Shown here piece by piece: positions 34,240 to 42,093 of a stretch of 64,000 nt of DNA; positions within the stretch are counted from its first letter, which is position 1; the number at the start of each line of letters is the position of its first letter. The translations under genes and the position numbers were made by a program. Under the pieces are notes generated by a model. It worked only from the letters and a program-made list of their open reading frames with translations, did no database searches and was not told the origin of the DNA. This DNA is from Pandoraea oxalativorans (GTDB taxonomy: Bacteria; Pseudomonadota; Gammaproteobacteria; Burkholderiales; Burkholderiaceae), in the NCBI RefSeq assembly GCF_000972785.3, contig NZ_CP011253.3:2170001-2234000 (forward strand), given 5' to 3'.

Positions 34240-34425
34240 TCAGGCGAAAAGCGGAACCACCTCGAACGCCAGGACCGCGAGCACCGAGCCCACGACCACG
34301 AGCAGCGATCGCCAGCACATTCGAACGGTCCCTTTGCACGGCATTGCGCCGACAACGATCGCGCCGAATACCGCGATCGCAAACATGCAGACCAGTTGGG
34401 CATTGGAAAGGTGGGGCGCGATCAT
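34240..34425 (-). CDS. Small two-helix membrane protein (paralogue B)
   Basis: 61 residues from ATG at 34425 (MIAPHLSNAQLVCMFAIAVF); GGGAG (GACAGGGAGATCCAGC) lies upstream. Two membrane helices separated by a basic loop (CKGTVRMCWR), ending VVVGSVLAVLAFEVVPLFA. The plan and ending resemble the protein at 20270-20458. It lies just upstream of the tRNA-Lys array on the same strand. Function unknown. Confidence 0.65.
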   Translation of the reverse strand: MIAPHLSNAQLVCMFAIAVFGAIVVGAMPCKGTVRMCWRSLLVVVGSVLAVLAFEVVPLFA

Positions 34426-34644
34426 GCTGGATCTCCCTGTCGCCACCAGGCGATGCACGAGGTTAGTCGCGTCTCCAGTATAGAAAACGGCTTCCCTCAA
34501 GCAAAGCGGCGCGACAACCGGGGTTTCCCCAGTGGCCGCGCCGTGCTTTCCGGACAGGTCTGCGATCCGTCCGAATCAACGGCAGGCGCTTCGGCTGCCG
34601 ATGCTTCGGACGGATCGCATGCCCCTCAGGGGGGGACGTCGTCG

Positions 34645-34884
34645 TTATTCCGGAAGATCCAGGATCAGGATGATCGTCCAGGCGTCTTCGCCTTCGTGGT
34701 GGTACTGACGCTCCACCACAACGAACGGTTGCTTCTTATCGCCCTTGCCGAGGAACATCACGTCACCTTCCTGCGGCAGGCATTCGAGCGGCGGCAACCC
34801 GAGCGGGGTGTCTTTCGGAACGAGTCGCTCGGCCTTCTTCGCTGCGCGCTCGGTCCACTCGATATCTAGTTGGATGTCACTCAC
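34645..34884 (-). CDS. Small acidic hypothetical protein
   Basis: 79 residues from a GTG at 34884 (VSDIQLDIEWTERAAKKAER), chosen because AGGA lies 7 nt before it and the upstream frame overlaps a terminator-like hairpin, so cannot be coding. It reads on through LECLPQEGDVMFLGKGDKKQ to a beta-rich end VVERQYHHEGEDAWTIILIL. Looks like a small beta-barrel domain. No named family recognised. Confidence 0.6.
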   Translation of the reverse strand: MSDIQLDIEWTERAAKKAERLVPKDTPLGLPPLECLPQEGDVMFLGKGDKKQPFVVVERQYHHEGEDAWTIILILDLPE

Positions 34885-34970
34885 CGGATGATCCTGTCTA
34901 TGCAAATTGAAACGGCTGCATGGTAGCACGCAGCCTGCGCAGTCCACCGCCGTCCACCAACGCCGCCATG

Positions 34971-35004
34971 AAAAAAGCCCGCACTCCAGGGCGGGAGCGC
35001 GGGC
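34971..35004 (-). terminator. Strong minus-strand terminator in gene-free region
   Basis: Stem GCCCGCACTCC / GGAGCGCGGGC (11 pairs, one mismatch) with a 6-nt loop, followed on the minus strand by T6. No protein gene ends upstream of it, which is the main reason to suspect an RNA gene. Confidence 0.75.
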
Positions 35005-35160
35005 GAAAGTCCCATGCGATGACGGGGAACGCATGGCGACAGGAGATGCGCCCGTGGGAAGCCGTGCGTGACTGCCGGGCCAGAGGGGAAGCACTGGACC
35101 GACGCACCACAGATCGCCCGGTAAAACGTCGTTGGGCGGGGGCGCGCGCCTGTCGGCGGG
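34971..35160 (-). ncRNA. Candidate structured small RNA
   Basis: A minus-strand transcript of about 150-190 nt would end at the terminator at 34971-35004. Its body folds as a long imperfect rod: CGACAGG pairs with CCTGTCG at the base, GCGCCC with GGGCGC inside, and TGCGT with ACGCA near the tip. A 6S-RNA-like hairpin is one possibility, but I could not match conserved 6S sequence. The 5' end is approximate and no promoter is convincing. Confidence 0.35.
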
Positions 35161-35175
35161 ACTAGGGAGGAATAA

Positions 35176-35227
35176 GGTGACGCAACGCAGGCCGACGATG
35201 CCATTCGGCCTGCGCGCGTCGGTCACA
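35176..35227. repeat. Large inverted repeat
   Basis: Inner stem CGCAGGCCGA / TCGGCCTGCG (10 perfect pairs, 9-nt loop), extended outward by GACGC / GCGTC and GTGAC / GTCAC. No T tract follows on either strand, so it is not a simple terminator. Copies of CTAGGGAGG flank it on both sides. Confidence 0.7.
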
Positions 35228-35271
35228 CCGCCCTAGGGAGGCGGCATGACGAGGGCCGGTTTGGCGGTAGC

Positions 35272-35616
35272 TTACGGATTCGAGTACTTCATCTCGCCGT
35301 TCTGGCGCGCACGCACGAGTTCGTCATAGACCTGTGCACGCGTCTTGCCCGGCACGTTGGCGTTGCTCATCGTGTTGAACGCCGGGTAGTCGTAGTCGTT
35401 CTGCGGAATCAAGCCCTTGGCGCGCGCGTCGACCAGTTCCTCACGCACCTGTGCGCGGGTGAGTTGCGACGTTTGCGGCACCCAGCCGAACGGCGAACCG
35501 TCGGGGTAAGCGTCGCTCGATAACTGCGATTGTGCGAAAACGGAACCTGCTGCGGTGGCCATCGTGGCCGAGATCAGTGCCGATGCAATGAGTTTGCGAT
35601 TGAGGGTGCGATTCAT
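35272..35616 (-). CDS. DUF4148-domain exported protein
   Basis: 114 residues from ATG at 35616. Signal peptide MNRTLNRKLIASALISATMA, cleavage after VFA. The mature part has two copies of a short helical motif: SQLTRAQVREELVDARAKGL and PGKTRAQVYDELVRARQNGE. This TRAQV-x-x-EL pattern defines DUF4148, a periplasmic family abundant in Burkholderiaceae, of unknown function. It supports the taxonomic guess. Confidence 0.92.
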   Translation of the reverse strand: MNRTLNRKLIASALISATMATAAGSVFAQSQLSSDAYPDGSPFGWVPQTSQLTRAQVREELVDARAKGLIPQNDYDYPAFNTMSNANVPGKTRAQVYDELVRARQNGEMKYSNP

Positions 35617-35840
35617 GACGTCAATTCCTGTTCTTCTGTGTTGCGGGGGCGCGCAATGCATCGGTATCGAGCGACTGTTGGTAGGACGCGGTATGCGTTG
35701 TGCGCGACCGGTGAAGCCAGTCTATGCCCCGGGCTATCACAGAAAAACGGCAATTAAGCGAATGCATCATTACGCGAGCCGCAATAATGCGACGCGCGTT
35801 CTCACTCGATGAGAGGCGCTCGGCGACGCGGCATCAATAA

Positions 35841-35864
35841 AAAACGCCACCCGAAGATGGCGTT
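35841..35864 (-). terminator. Terminator of the LysE-type gene
   Basis: Stem AACGCCA / TGGCGTT with an 8-nt loop; on the minus strand it is followed by a T run. It lies about 50 bp after the exporter gene's stop. Confidence 0.85.
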
Positions 35865-35911
35865 CGTCATGCGGTGGCGATGCGGAGATAGCGGAGATGC
35901 TTCGGATGCCT

Positions 35912-36529
35912 TCAGCGAGTGGCGATGGCAACCGCCGCACCAGCCATCACGGTGCCCGTCGCGCGATTCAGGCGTTTCACGGCGCGCGCTGAACTGAGTA
36001 GTCGCCGTGCGCGCGACGCCAGCGCGATATAGCTGCCGAACACGATCGCGAGAACCGTCAGTGTGACGCCGACGACTTCGACATAACCGAGTGCCGTCAC
36101 GCGTTGGAGATCGAGCAAGTTGGGCAGTAATGCGAAATAGAACACGACGACCTTCGGGTTGCCCATCGTGACCGACAGTCCGCCCAGAAACAGACGCCAG
36201 GACTTCTCGCGCGGTGCGGCGGCGAGCGGCTCCGTCGGCGCAATGGCCGGTGCGTGCCACATCTTCCAGGCGAGATAGAGGAGGTACGCCGCGCCAGCGT
36301 ACTTGATCGCGAGGAACACGCCGGAGAATGTGTGCGCCAGCGCAGCGACGCCCAGCACGGCGAGCGTGAGCCAGACGACGTCGCCGATGGCGACGCCTGC
36401 AGAGAAGGCAATCGCGCCTTGCGTGCCACGTCCGAGTACGCGTGCGACGATGGCAGCGATACCGGGGCCCGGCGTGCCCGCGCCCACAAACAGGGCGAGC
36501 GCGAAAGTCAACAAGTGAGTCCAGTCCAT
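35912..36529 (-). CDS. LysE/RhtB-family amino acid exporter
   Basis: 205 residues, about six membrane helices, full length for the family. The N-terminus MDWTHLLTFALALFVGAGTP with PGP is the family signature (TPGPG before helix 2), and LGGLSVTMGNPKVVVFYFAL is the conserved mid-protein motif (x-N-PK). These permeases expel amino acids such as homoserine, threonine or lysine by proton exchange. No LysR/Lrp-type regulator sits beside it. Confidence 0.93.
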   Translation of the reverse strand: MDWTHLLTFALALFVGAGTPGPGIAAIVARVLGRGTQGAIAFSAGVAIGDVVWLTLAVLGVAALAHTFSGVFLAIKYAGAAYLLYLAWKMWHAPAIAPTEPLAAAPREKSWRLFLGGLSVTMGNPKVVVFYFALLPNLLDLQRVTALGYVEVVGVTLTVLAIVFGSYIALASRARRLLSSARAVKRLNRATGTVMAGAAVAIATR

Positions 36530-36643
36530 CGCTGCGTCTCCTCGCGTTGATGTCGTTCTGAGTGATCTATGTGTTGTCTACACGATGCTGCCCCGCCCAT
36601 CGCTCACTGTCCGGGCGATGACCGATGTCCCGATGTCCCGATC

Positions 36644-37111
36644 TCACGCACCGAACCACGGCAGGCCGCGGAAGCACCAGCCGCTCACATTCTTGCGGTG
36701 ACCGTTGCTGTCCTTGTCGCCTTCGAAGCCTTCGAGGATATCGAACGATTGTGTGAAGCCGGCTTCGTAGGCGCGCGTTGCGGCGGCCTTCGAGCGGGCA
36801 GCACTGCGGCACAGGAACAGCAGCGGCGCTGCCTTGTCCGTCGTCTGCGACGTCAGTTGTTCGAGGAAGTGTTCGTTGGGCACGCCTCCGGGATAGCGCA
36901 CCCATTCGACGTTTGCGTACTGCCCGTCCGGCACTTGGGGGCGCCCGACCCAATCGAGTTCAGCGCGCGTACGCACGTCGATCAGACGAACGTTCGCATC
37001 GGCGTTGAGCAATGCCAGCGCCTCTTCCGGCGTGAGCGCGCCTGTGTAGGCGAGCTGGCCCGTGGCGCGACGCTCCGTAGCTTGGTCGAGAATGGCTTTT
37101 GCGCTTGTCAT
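36644..37111 (-). CDS. Rhodanese-like sulfurtransferase
   Basis: 155 residues, one rhodanese domain. LIDVRTRAELDWVGR is the CH2A-like entry and LFLCRSAARSKAAATRAYEA carries the catalytic Cys101 with the cradle loop CRSAARS, as in active enzymes. It can hold a persulfide and pass sulfur to acceptors. The C-terminus (NVSGWCFRGLPWFGA) is typical of small cytosolic rhodaneses. No sulfur-pathway genes are adjacent. Confidence 0.92.
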   Translation of the reverse strand: MTSAKAILDQATERRATGQLAYTGALTPEEALALLNADANVRLIDVRTRAELDWVGRPQVPDGQYANVEWVRYPGGVPNEHFLEQLTSQTTDKAAPLLFLCRSAARSKAAATRAYEAGFTQSFDILEGFEGDKDSNGHRKNVSGWCFRGLPWFGA

Positions 37112-37320
37112 ATTGCTGTGATCTCGTTAGTCGATGGTTGTCCTTCATTCTAGCGTGCAGCACACGCAAAGATGCGCTTTAAGTGACATCGCGCGGCATT
37201 GGGAGTCGTCTGGATATTCTGCGGTCCGAATCCACCGCGCCCGACGACGGTGCAATATGGCGCACAACTTCGGGCCGACGATGCGGCCCGACAGCACTTA
37301 AAAGGTGCATAATCTGCAAA

Positions 37321-37357
37321 TGCACCAATATGGTGATATTTTGGTGCGATGTGCACC
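37321..37357 (+). promoter_or_regulatory. NtrC-binding enhancer upstream of glnA
   Basis: TGCACCAATATGGTG fits the NtrC dyad GCACC-N5-GGTGC with one changed base in the right arm. A second dyad of the same half-sites, GGTGC-N5-GCACC, lies at 37343-37357. Both are about 115-150 bp upstream of the sigma-54 element, a normal enhancer distance. Confidence 0.7.
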
Positions 37358-37470
37358 GAAATAGAGAATTAAAGCCCGCGAGCGGGAATTCGGCGCTGGC
37401 CGCACCAGCATCGAATATTTCCTTAGAAATCAGTGGGTGAGGGTGAGGCACAGCAGTGAAGCGATGCGTT

Positions 37471-37484
37471 GGCACGCTTCCTGC
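37471..37484 (+). promoter_or_regulatory. Sigma-54 promoter of glnA (-24/-12)
   Basis: TTGGCACGCTTCCTGCTT has GG at 37471-37472 and GC at 37483-37484 with exactly 10 bp between, matching the sigma-54 consensus TGGCACG-N4-TTGC. Transcription should start near 37495, leaving a leader of about 90 nt before glnA. Confidence 0.85.
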
Positions 37485-37582
37485 TTATCATTGGCGAATT
37501 CGAACACGGAGTTCGTTAAGAGGGTGCGGCGACGCGGGCGATGAGCGCCAGCAGCGCCAGATTGAATCTTTCGGGAGATAGC

Positions 37583-38998
37583 ATGAGCAAATCTGTGGCA
37601 GATGTGATGAACCTGGTTAAGGAAGAAGACGTCAAGTTCGTCGACTTCCGCTTTACGGACACGCGCGGCAAAGAGCAGCACGTCTCGGTGCCCGTGTCGC
37701 ACTTCGACGCCGACAAGTTCGAGAGCGGTCACGCTTTCGACGGTTCGTCGATCGCTGGCTGGAAGGGCATCGAAGCCTCGGACATGCTGTTGGTGCCGGA
37801 CGCCAACACCGCTTACATCGACCCGTTCTACGAAGAAAACACGCTGGTCCTGACCTGCGACGTGATCGAACCGGCCGACGGCAAGGGCTACGACCGCGAT
37901 CCGCGCTCCATCGCCAAGCGCGCTGAAGCCTACCTGAAGAGCACGGGCCTGGGCGACACCGCCTTCTTCGGTCCGGAGCCGGAATTCTTCATTTTCGACT
38001 CGGTCCAGTGGAACACGGACATGTCGGGCACCTCCGTGAAGATCAACTCCGAAGAAGCCCCGTGGTCTTCGTCGAAGGACTTCGACGGCGGCAACACCGG
38101 CCACCGTCCGGGCACGAAGGGTGGCTACTTCCCGGTCGCACCGGTCGACACGTTCCAGGACATGCGCTCGGAAATGTGCCTGTTGCTCGAACAACTCGGC
38201 GTGCCGGTTGAAGTGCACCACCACGAAGTGGCTGGCCAGGGCCAGAACGAAATCGGCACGAAGTTCTCGACGCTGGTCGAGCGCGCCGACTGGACGCAGA
38301 TCCTGAAGTACGTCGTGCACAACGTGGCGCACAGCTACGGCAAGACGGCCACGTTCATGCCGAAGCCGATCGTTGGCGACAACGGTTCGGGCATGCACAT
38401 CCACCAGTCGGTCTGGAAGGACGGTCAGAACCTGTTCGCAGGCAATGGCTACGGCGGTCTGTCGGAATTCGCGCTGTATTACATCGGCGGCATCATCAAG
38501 CACGCCCGTGCCCTGAACGCGATCACGAATCCGTCGACGAACTCGTACAAGCGTCTCGTGCCGCACTTCGAAGCCCCGGTGAAGCTGGCCTACTCGGCCC
38601 GTAATCGTTCGGCATCGATCCGTATTCCGTACGTTGCCAACCCGAAGGGTCGCCGCATCGAAGCGCGCTTCCCGGACCCGATGGCCAACCCGTACCTGGC
38701 CTTCTCGGCCATGCTGATGGCCGGTCTGGATGGCGTGCAGAACAAGATCCACCCGGGCGAAGCCGCCGACAAGAACCTGTACGACCTGCCGCCGGAAGAG
38801 GACGCAAAGATCCCGACCGTGTGCTCGAGCCTCGAACAGGCGCTGGAATACCTGAACGAAGACCGCGAGTTCCTGACCCGTGGCGGTGTGTTCACCGACG
38901 GCATGCTCGACTCGTACATCGCACTGAAGACGGACGAAGCTCGCCGCGTGGCCATGACCACGCACCCGCTCGAGTTCGAACTGTACTACTCGCTGTAA
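37583..38998 (+). CDS. glnA: Glutamine synthetase, type I
   Basis: 471 residues from ATG at 37583 ([20 protein letters not shown]), with GGGAGA upstream; an in-frame Met at 37541 would lie ahead of it without support. It condenses glutamate and ammonia to glutamine using ATP as a dodecamer. Motifs: [12 protein letters not shown] near the N-terminus, [10 protein letters not shown] (metal Glu), the [15 protein letters not shown] segment, [13 protein letters not shown], and the [12 protein letters not shown] loop. The adenylylation site is present as NLYDLPPEE with Tyr400, so GlnE control is expected. First gene of the glnA-glnL-glnG locus and the target of its own regulators. Confidence 0.98.
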   Translation: MSKSVADVMNLVKEEDVKFVDFRFTDTRGKEQHVSVPVSHFDADKFESGHAFDGSSIAGWKGIEASDMLLVPDANTAYIDPFYEENTLVLTCDVIEPADGKGYDRDPRSIAKRAEAYLKSTGLGDTAFFGPEPEFFIFDSVQWNTDMSGTSVKINSEEAPWSSSKDFDGGNTGHRPGTKGGYFPVAPVDTFQDMRSEMCLLLEQLGVPVEVHHHEVAGQGQNEIGTKFSTLVERADWTQILKYVVHNVAHSYGKTATFMPKPIVGDNGSGMHIHQSVWKDGQNLFAGNGYGGLSEFALYYIGGIIKHARALNAITNPSTNSYKRLVPHFEAPVKLAYSARNRSASIRIPYVANPKGRRIEARFPDPMANPYLAFSAMLMAGLDGVQNKIHPGEAADKNLYDLPPEEDAKIPTVCSSLEQALEYLNEDREFLTRGGVFTDGMLDSYIALKTDEARRVAMTTHPLEFELYYSL

Positions 38999-39068
38999 TC
39001 GGGTCGCTGCGCAGCAATGCGCCGGCATGACGGAACGCCTGCGGCCGACCGTCATGCCCGACAAGCAC

Positions 39069-39099
39069 GGGGGGATGGCCGCGGCCGTCCCCCTTTTTT
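39069..39099 (+). terminator. Terminator after glnA
   Basis: GGGGGGATGGCC GCGGCC GTCCCCC, a GC-rich hairpin followed by T6. It limits readthrough from glnA into glnL, so the regulator genes are made at a lower level or from their own promoter. Confidence 0.85.
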
Positions 39100-39177
39100 A
39101 TCCGCAGCGCGCGCGCCATGCATCCCCAATGTGCATTGCGCTAGCCGCCTGCCACGAACTTAACGCCTAGATCCTTG

Positions 39178-40398
39178 ATGAAAAGTGTCCGCGCTGGTGA
39201 GAAAGGGCAGACGAAGCGGGCCTCGCATTCCGCTGATGCCGTCGATGTTGCTGCCGATGTGACGGTTGACGCCGCAGGCATCGCCGCACCGCTGTCCGCG
39301 GTGCCTGCCCTGGTCGACCCGTGGGAAGCGAAGCTTGCCGCGACCGGCATTCTGCCCGGCCTGGAAGCGTTGCCGACCGTGCTGCTGGTGCTGGAAAAGC
39401 ACTCGTTGCGCGTGGTCTTCGCAAATCCGGCCGCCGAAGCGTTGCTGGCCTTGTCGCGTCGCTCGCTCTCGCAGATGACGTGGAACGATGTGTTCACGAA
39501 CGGCGAAGTGCTGTCGTCGACGATGACGGAGCTCATCGCGAATCACTTCCAGACCACGCGCCTCGATCTGGTGCTGGAACGCACCGCACAGGAGCCGTTG
39601 CACACGCACGCGATTGTGGCGGCCCCCGAGGCAGCGCCCGATTTCGTGATCGTCGAGCTGATCGAGAACGAGCAAAAGCTCAAGAACGAGCGCGAGGAGC
39701 GGATCATCGATCAGGCGTTGATGAACAAGCAGCTCATCCGCAACCTGGCGCACGAGATCAAGAACCCGCTCGGCGGCATTCGCGGTGCGGCACAGTTGCT
39801 GGAATTCGAGCTGGATCAGCGCGAATTGCGCGAATACACGCAGGTGATCATCAAGGAGTCCGACAGGCTTCAGACGTTGGTGGATCGCTTGCTGGAGCCG
39901 CATCGCCATCCGTATATCGCGACGGACGTGAACATCCACGAAGTCTGCGAGCGCGTGCGTTCGGTGGTGCTCGCCGAATTCCCGCAAGGCCTGTCGATCG
40001 AGCGGGACTACGACGTCAGCCTGCCCGATTTTCGGGGCGATAAAGAGCAACTCATTCAAGCGCTACTCAATATCGTGCGCAACGGTGCCGAGGCGCTGCG
40101 CGAGCAGATCGCGCGTGGCGACGCACGCATCGTATTGCGCACACGCGTGGCGCGAAAGATCACGATTGCCAAGCGATTGCACAAGCTGGCATTGGAATTG
40201 CATGTGATCGATAACGGGCCAGGCATCCCTGCCGACATTCGAGATCGCATCTTCTATCCGCTCGTCTCCGGGCGAGAGGGGGGAAGCGGTCTGGGACTCA
40301 CACTGGCGCAATCGTTCATTCAGCGCCACGACGGTCTGATCGAATGCGAAAGCCGGCCCGGACGGACGGATTTCCGAATCCTGCTGCCCCTGGGCTGA
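39178..40398 (+). CDS. glnL: Nitrogen regulation sensor kinase NtrB
   Basis: About 406 residues; a TTG sits directly before the ATG at 39178, and no strong ribosome site is seen. Soluble kinase/phosphatase that sets the phosphorylation state of NtrC in response to PII. An N-terminal PAS domain (LPTVLLVLEKHSLRVVFANP) precedes the dimerisation helix with the phosphorylated His192 in RNLAHEIKNPLGGIRGAAQL. The HATPase domain shows the N box LLNIVRNGAEAL, G1 DNGPGIP and G2 GGSGLGLTLA. The roughly 45-residue N-terminal extension before the PAS domain is rather Ala/Val-rich and may be shorter in reality. Confidence 0.96.
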   Translation: MKSVRAGEKGQTKRASHSADAVDVAADVTVDAAGIAAPLSAVPALVDPWEAKLAATGILPGLEALPTVLLVLEKHSLRVVFANPAAEALLALSRRSLSQMTWNDVFTNGEVLSSTMTELIANHFQTTRLDLVLERTAQEPLHTHAIVAAPEAAPDFVIVELIENEQKLKNEREERIIDQALMNKQLIRNLAHEIKNPLGGIRGAAQLLEFELDQRELREYTQVIIKESDRLQTLVDRLLEPHRHPYIATDVNIHEVCERVRSVVLAEFPQGLSIERDYDVSLPDFRGDKEQLIQALLNIVRNGAEALREQIARGDARIVLRTRVARKITIAKRLHKLALELHVIDNGPGIPADIRDRIFYPLVSGREGGSGLGLTLAQSFIQRHDGLIECESRPGRTDFRILLPLG

Positions 40399-40460
40399 AG
40401 CGGCCCTCACGCCGTCGGCCGTAACACCTGCGGCCGGGCATAGACGTTACACGGTGAACA

Positions 40461-42038
40461 ATGAAGCCGATCTGGATAGTAGACGACGACCAATCCATCC
40501 GATGGGTGCTGGAAAAGGCACTCTCGCGAGCCAATCTGCCGGTGCGCAGCTTTACCGGCCCGCGCGAAGCCAGCGCCGCGCTCGAACACGATTCGCCGCA
40601 AGTGCTGGTGTCGGACATCCGCATGGCGGGCGGCTCCGGCCTCGAATTGCTGCAAACCGTCAAGCAACGGCATCCCGGCCTGCCCGTCATCATCATGACG
40701 GCGTTCTCGGATCTGGATAGCGCCGTCGCCGCGTTTCAGGGCGGTGCGTTCGAGTATCTGGCCAAGCCGTTCGACGTGGATCGTGCGGTCGAGCTGATTC
40801 TGCGCGCCGTCGAAGAAAGCCTGCGCGAAGCGACGGACGACGAACGGATTACCGAAGAGCCCGAGATTCTCGGACAGGCGAGTGCGATGCAGGACGTGTT
40901 CCGCGCCATCGGCCGTCTGTCGCATTCGAGCGCGACGGTGCTCATCACCGGCGAGTCGGGCTCGGGCAAGGAACTGGTCGCACGCGCATTGCATCGACAT
41001 TCGCCGCGCGCTTCGGGACCGTTCATTGCGCTGAACACGGCGGCCATTCCGAAAGACTTGCTCGAGTCCGAGCTGTTCGGACATGAGCGCGGCGCGTTTA
41101 CCGGGGCGCAGGCAACGCGTCGCGGACGCTTCGAGCAAGCGGAGAGCGGCACGCTGTTTCTCGACGAAATCGGCGATATGCCGCTGGACTTGCAGACGCG
41201 GCTGTTGCGCGTGCTCTCCGACGGCAACTATTACCGTGTCGGCGGCCACAGTCCGATCAAGGCGAACGTTCGCGTGATCGCGGCCACCCACCAGAACCTG
41301 GAAGATCGCGTGCGTCAGGGACTGTTCCGCGAGGACCTGTATCACCGTCTGAACGTGATCCGGTTGCGCTTGCCGTCATTGCGCGAGCGTAACGAAGACA
41401 TTCCGCTGCTCGTGCGTCACTTTCTGCAGAAGAGCGCCCGCGAACTGGGCGTCGAAACCAAACGCATCAGCGAGGCGGCGCTCACGCATCTGACGCGCTT
41501 CCCGTTCCCGGGCAACGTGCGTCAGTTGGAAAACCTCAGCAACTGGCTGACGGTGATGGCGCCGGCGCAGACCGTCGAGATCAAGGATTTGCCGCCGGAA
41601 TTTCAGACGACGGCCGCGCCTGCTGCGGTGGTGGCAGGTGTGCCTGCGTACGCGAACGGTGCGCCGCATGGCGGCGCCGCGACGCCGGGGAGTATCGATC
41701 CGACGCAGGGCACGGCGGGATACGGCGGCGTGGGTGCGGTGCCGTCGGTGCCCGTCGGTGGCATGGGCGGCATGGGCGGTAGTGCGGGCGAAGTGGCAGG
41801 CATCCCGGGCGTACAGAACGTGGAGAGCTGGGAGCCGATCCTGCGCCGCGAGGTCGCGCGACTGTTGCGCTCGGCCTCGCCGGACGTGATGGATCAGCTC
41901 ACGCGTCGCTTCGAGACCGCGCTGATCAACGAAGCGCTGGACTTCACGCGCGGGCGTAAGGTCGAAGCCGCCAGCCGTCTGGGGATCGGGCGCAACACGA
42001 TCACGCGCAAGATCCAGGAGCTCGGGCTGGAAACCTGA
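40461..42038 (+). CDS. glnG: Nitrogen response regulator NtrC
   Basis: 525 residues. Receiver domain 1-120: acidic pocket VDDD, phosphorylated Asp52 in VSDIRMAGGSG, conserved Lys102 in LAKPFD. AAA+ domain about 138-375: Walker A GESGSGKE (164-171), sigma-54 contact loop GAFTGA (211-216), Walker B LFLDEIGDMP, R finger region. The C-terminal Fis-type helix-turn-helix ends AASRLGIGRNTITRKIQELG. Between AAA+ and HTH (about 380-455) lies an unusually long Gly/Ala/Val/Pro-rich linker with GGMGGMGGSAG. Activates sigma-54 promoters such as glnA. Starts 62 bp after glnL. Confidence 0.97.
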   Translation: MKPIWIVDDDQSIRWVLEKALSRANLPVRSFTGPREASAALEHDSPQVLVSDIRMAGGSGLELLQTVKQRHPGLPVIIMTAFSDLDSAVAAFQGGAFEYLAKPFDVDRAVELILRAVEESLREATDDERITEEPEILGQASAMQDVFRAIGRLSHSSATVLITGESGSGKELVARALHRHSPRASGPFIALNTAAIPKDLLESELFGHERGAFTGAQATRRGRFEQAESGTLFLDEIGDMPLDLQTRLLRVLSDGNYYRVGGHSPIKANVRVIAATHQNLEDRVRQGLFREDLYHRLNVIRLRLPSLRERNEDIPLLVRHFLQKSARELGVETKRISEAALTHLTRFPFPGNVRQLENLSNWLTVMAPAQTVEIKDLPPEFQTTAAPAAVVAGVPAYANGAPHGGAATPGSIDPTQGTAGYGGVGAVPSVPVGGMGGMGGSAGEVAGIPGVQNVESWEPILRREVARLLRSASPDVMDQLTRRFETALINEALDFTRGRKVEAASRLGIGRNTITRKIQELGLET

Positions 42039-42093
42039 AGCGAAACCGGGTAGGCTCCCTTGTTTCCTCACATCGCGACAAGGGAGCCGTATC

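Larger units (their letters stand above)
34885..35271. other. Gene-free structured stretch
   Basis: About 390 bp without a believable gene. Most of it is taken up by inverted repeats: a terminator (34971-35004), a hairpin CATGCG / CGCATG (35013-35037), a long imperfect rod (35035-35156) and a large hairpin (35176-35227). The frames that cross it run through these stems. It holds the candidate RNA described separately. Confidence 0.6.

Noticed and set aside
35010..35110. Cobalamin-riboswitch-like pieces (ACAGGAGATG, GTGGGAAGCC) on the plus strand
   Set aside because: The order of the boxes is wrong (the CAGGAGA-like box comes before GGGAA), the conserved core around it is absent, and no cobalamin-related gene follows.
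34898..35226. Minus-strand frames across the structured region, read as proteins
   Set aside because: They pass through the terminator stem at 34971-35004 and other hairpins and have no ribosome site. An RNA is a better explanation.
34971..35245. RNase P RNA, 4.5S RNA or tmRNA in the structured region
   Set aside because: The hallmark sequences (GAGGAAAGTCC, GGAAGCAGCCAA, and the tmRNA tRNA-like ends) are not present.
37430..39064. 544-codon open frame antisense to glnA
   Set aside because: Complement shadow of glutamine synthetase; it crosses the sigma-54 promoter and glnA leader, and the protein has no recognisable domain.
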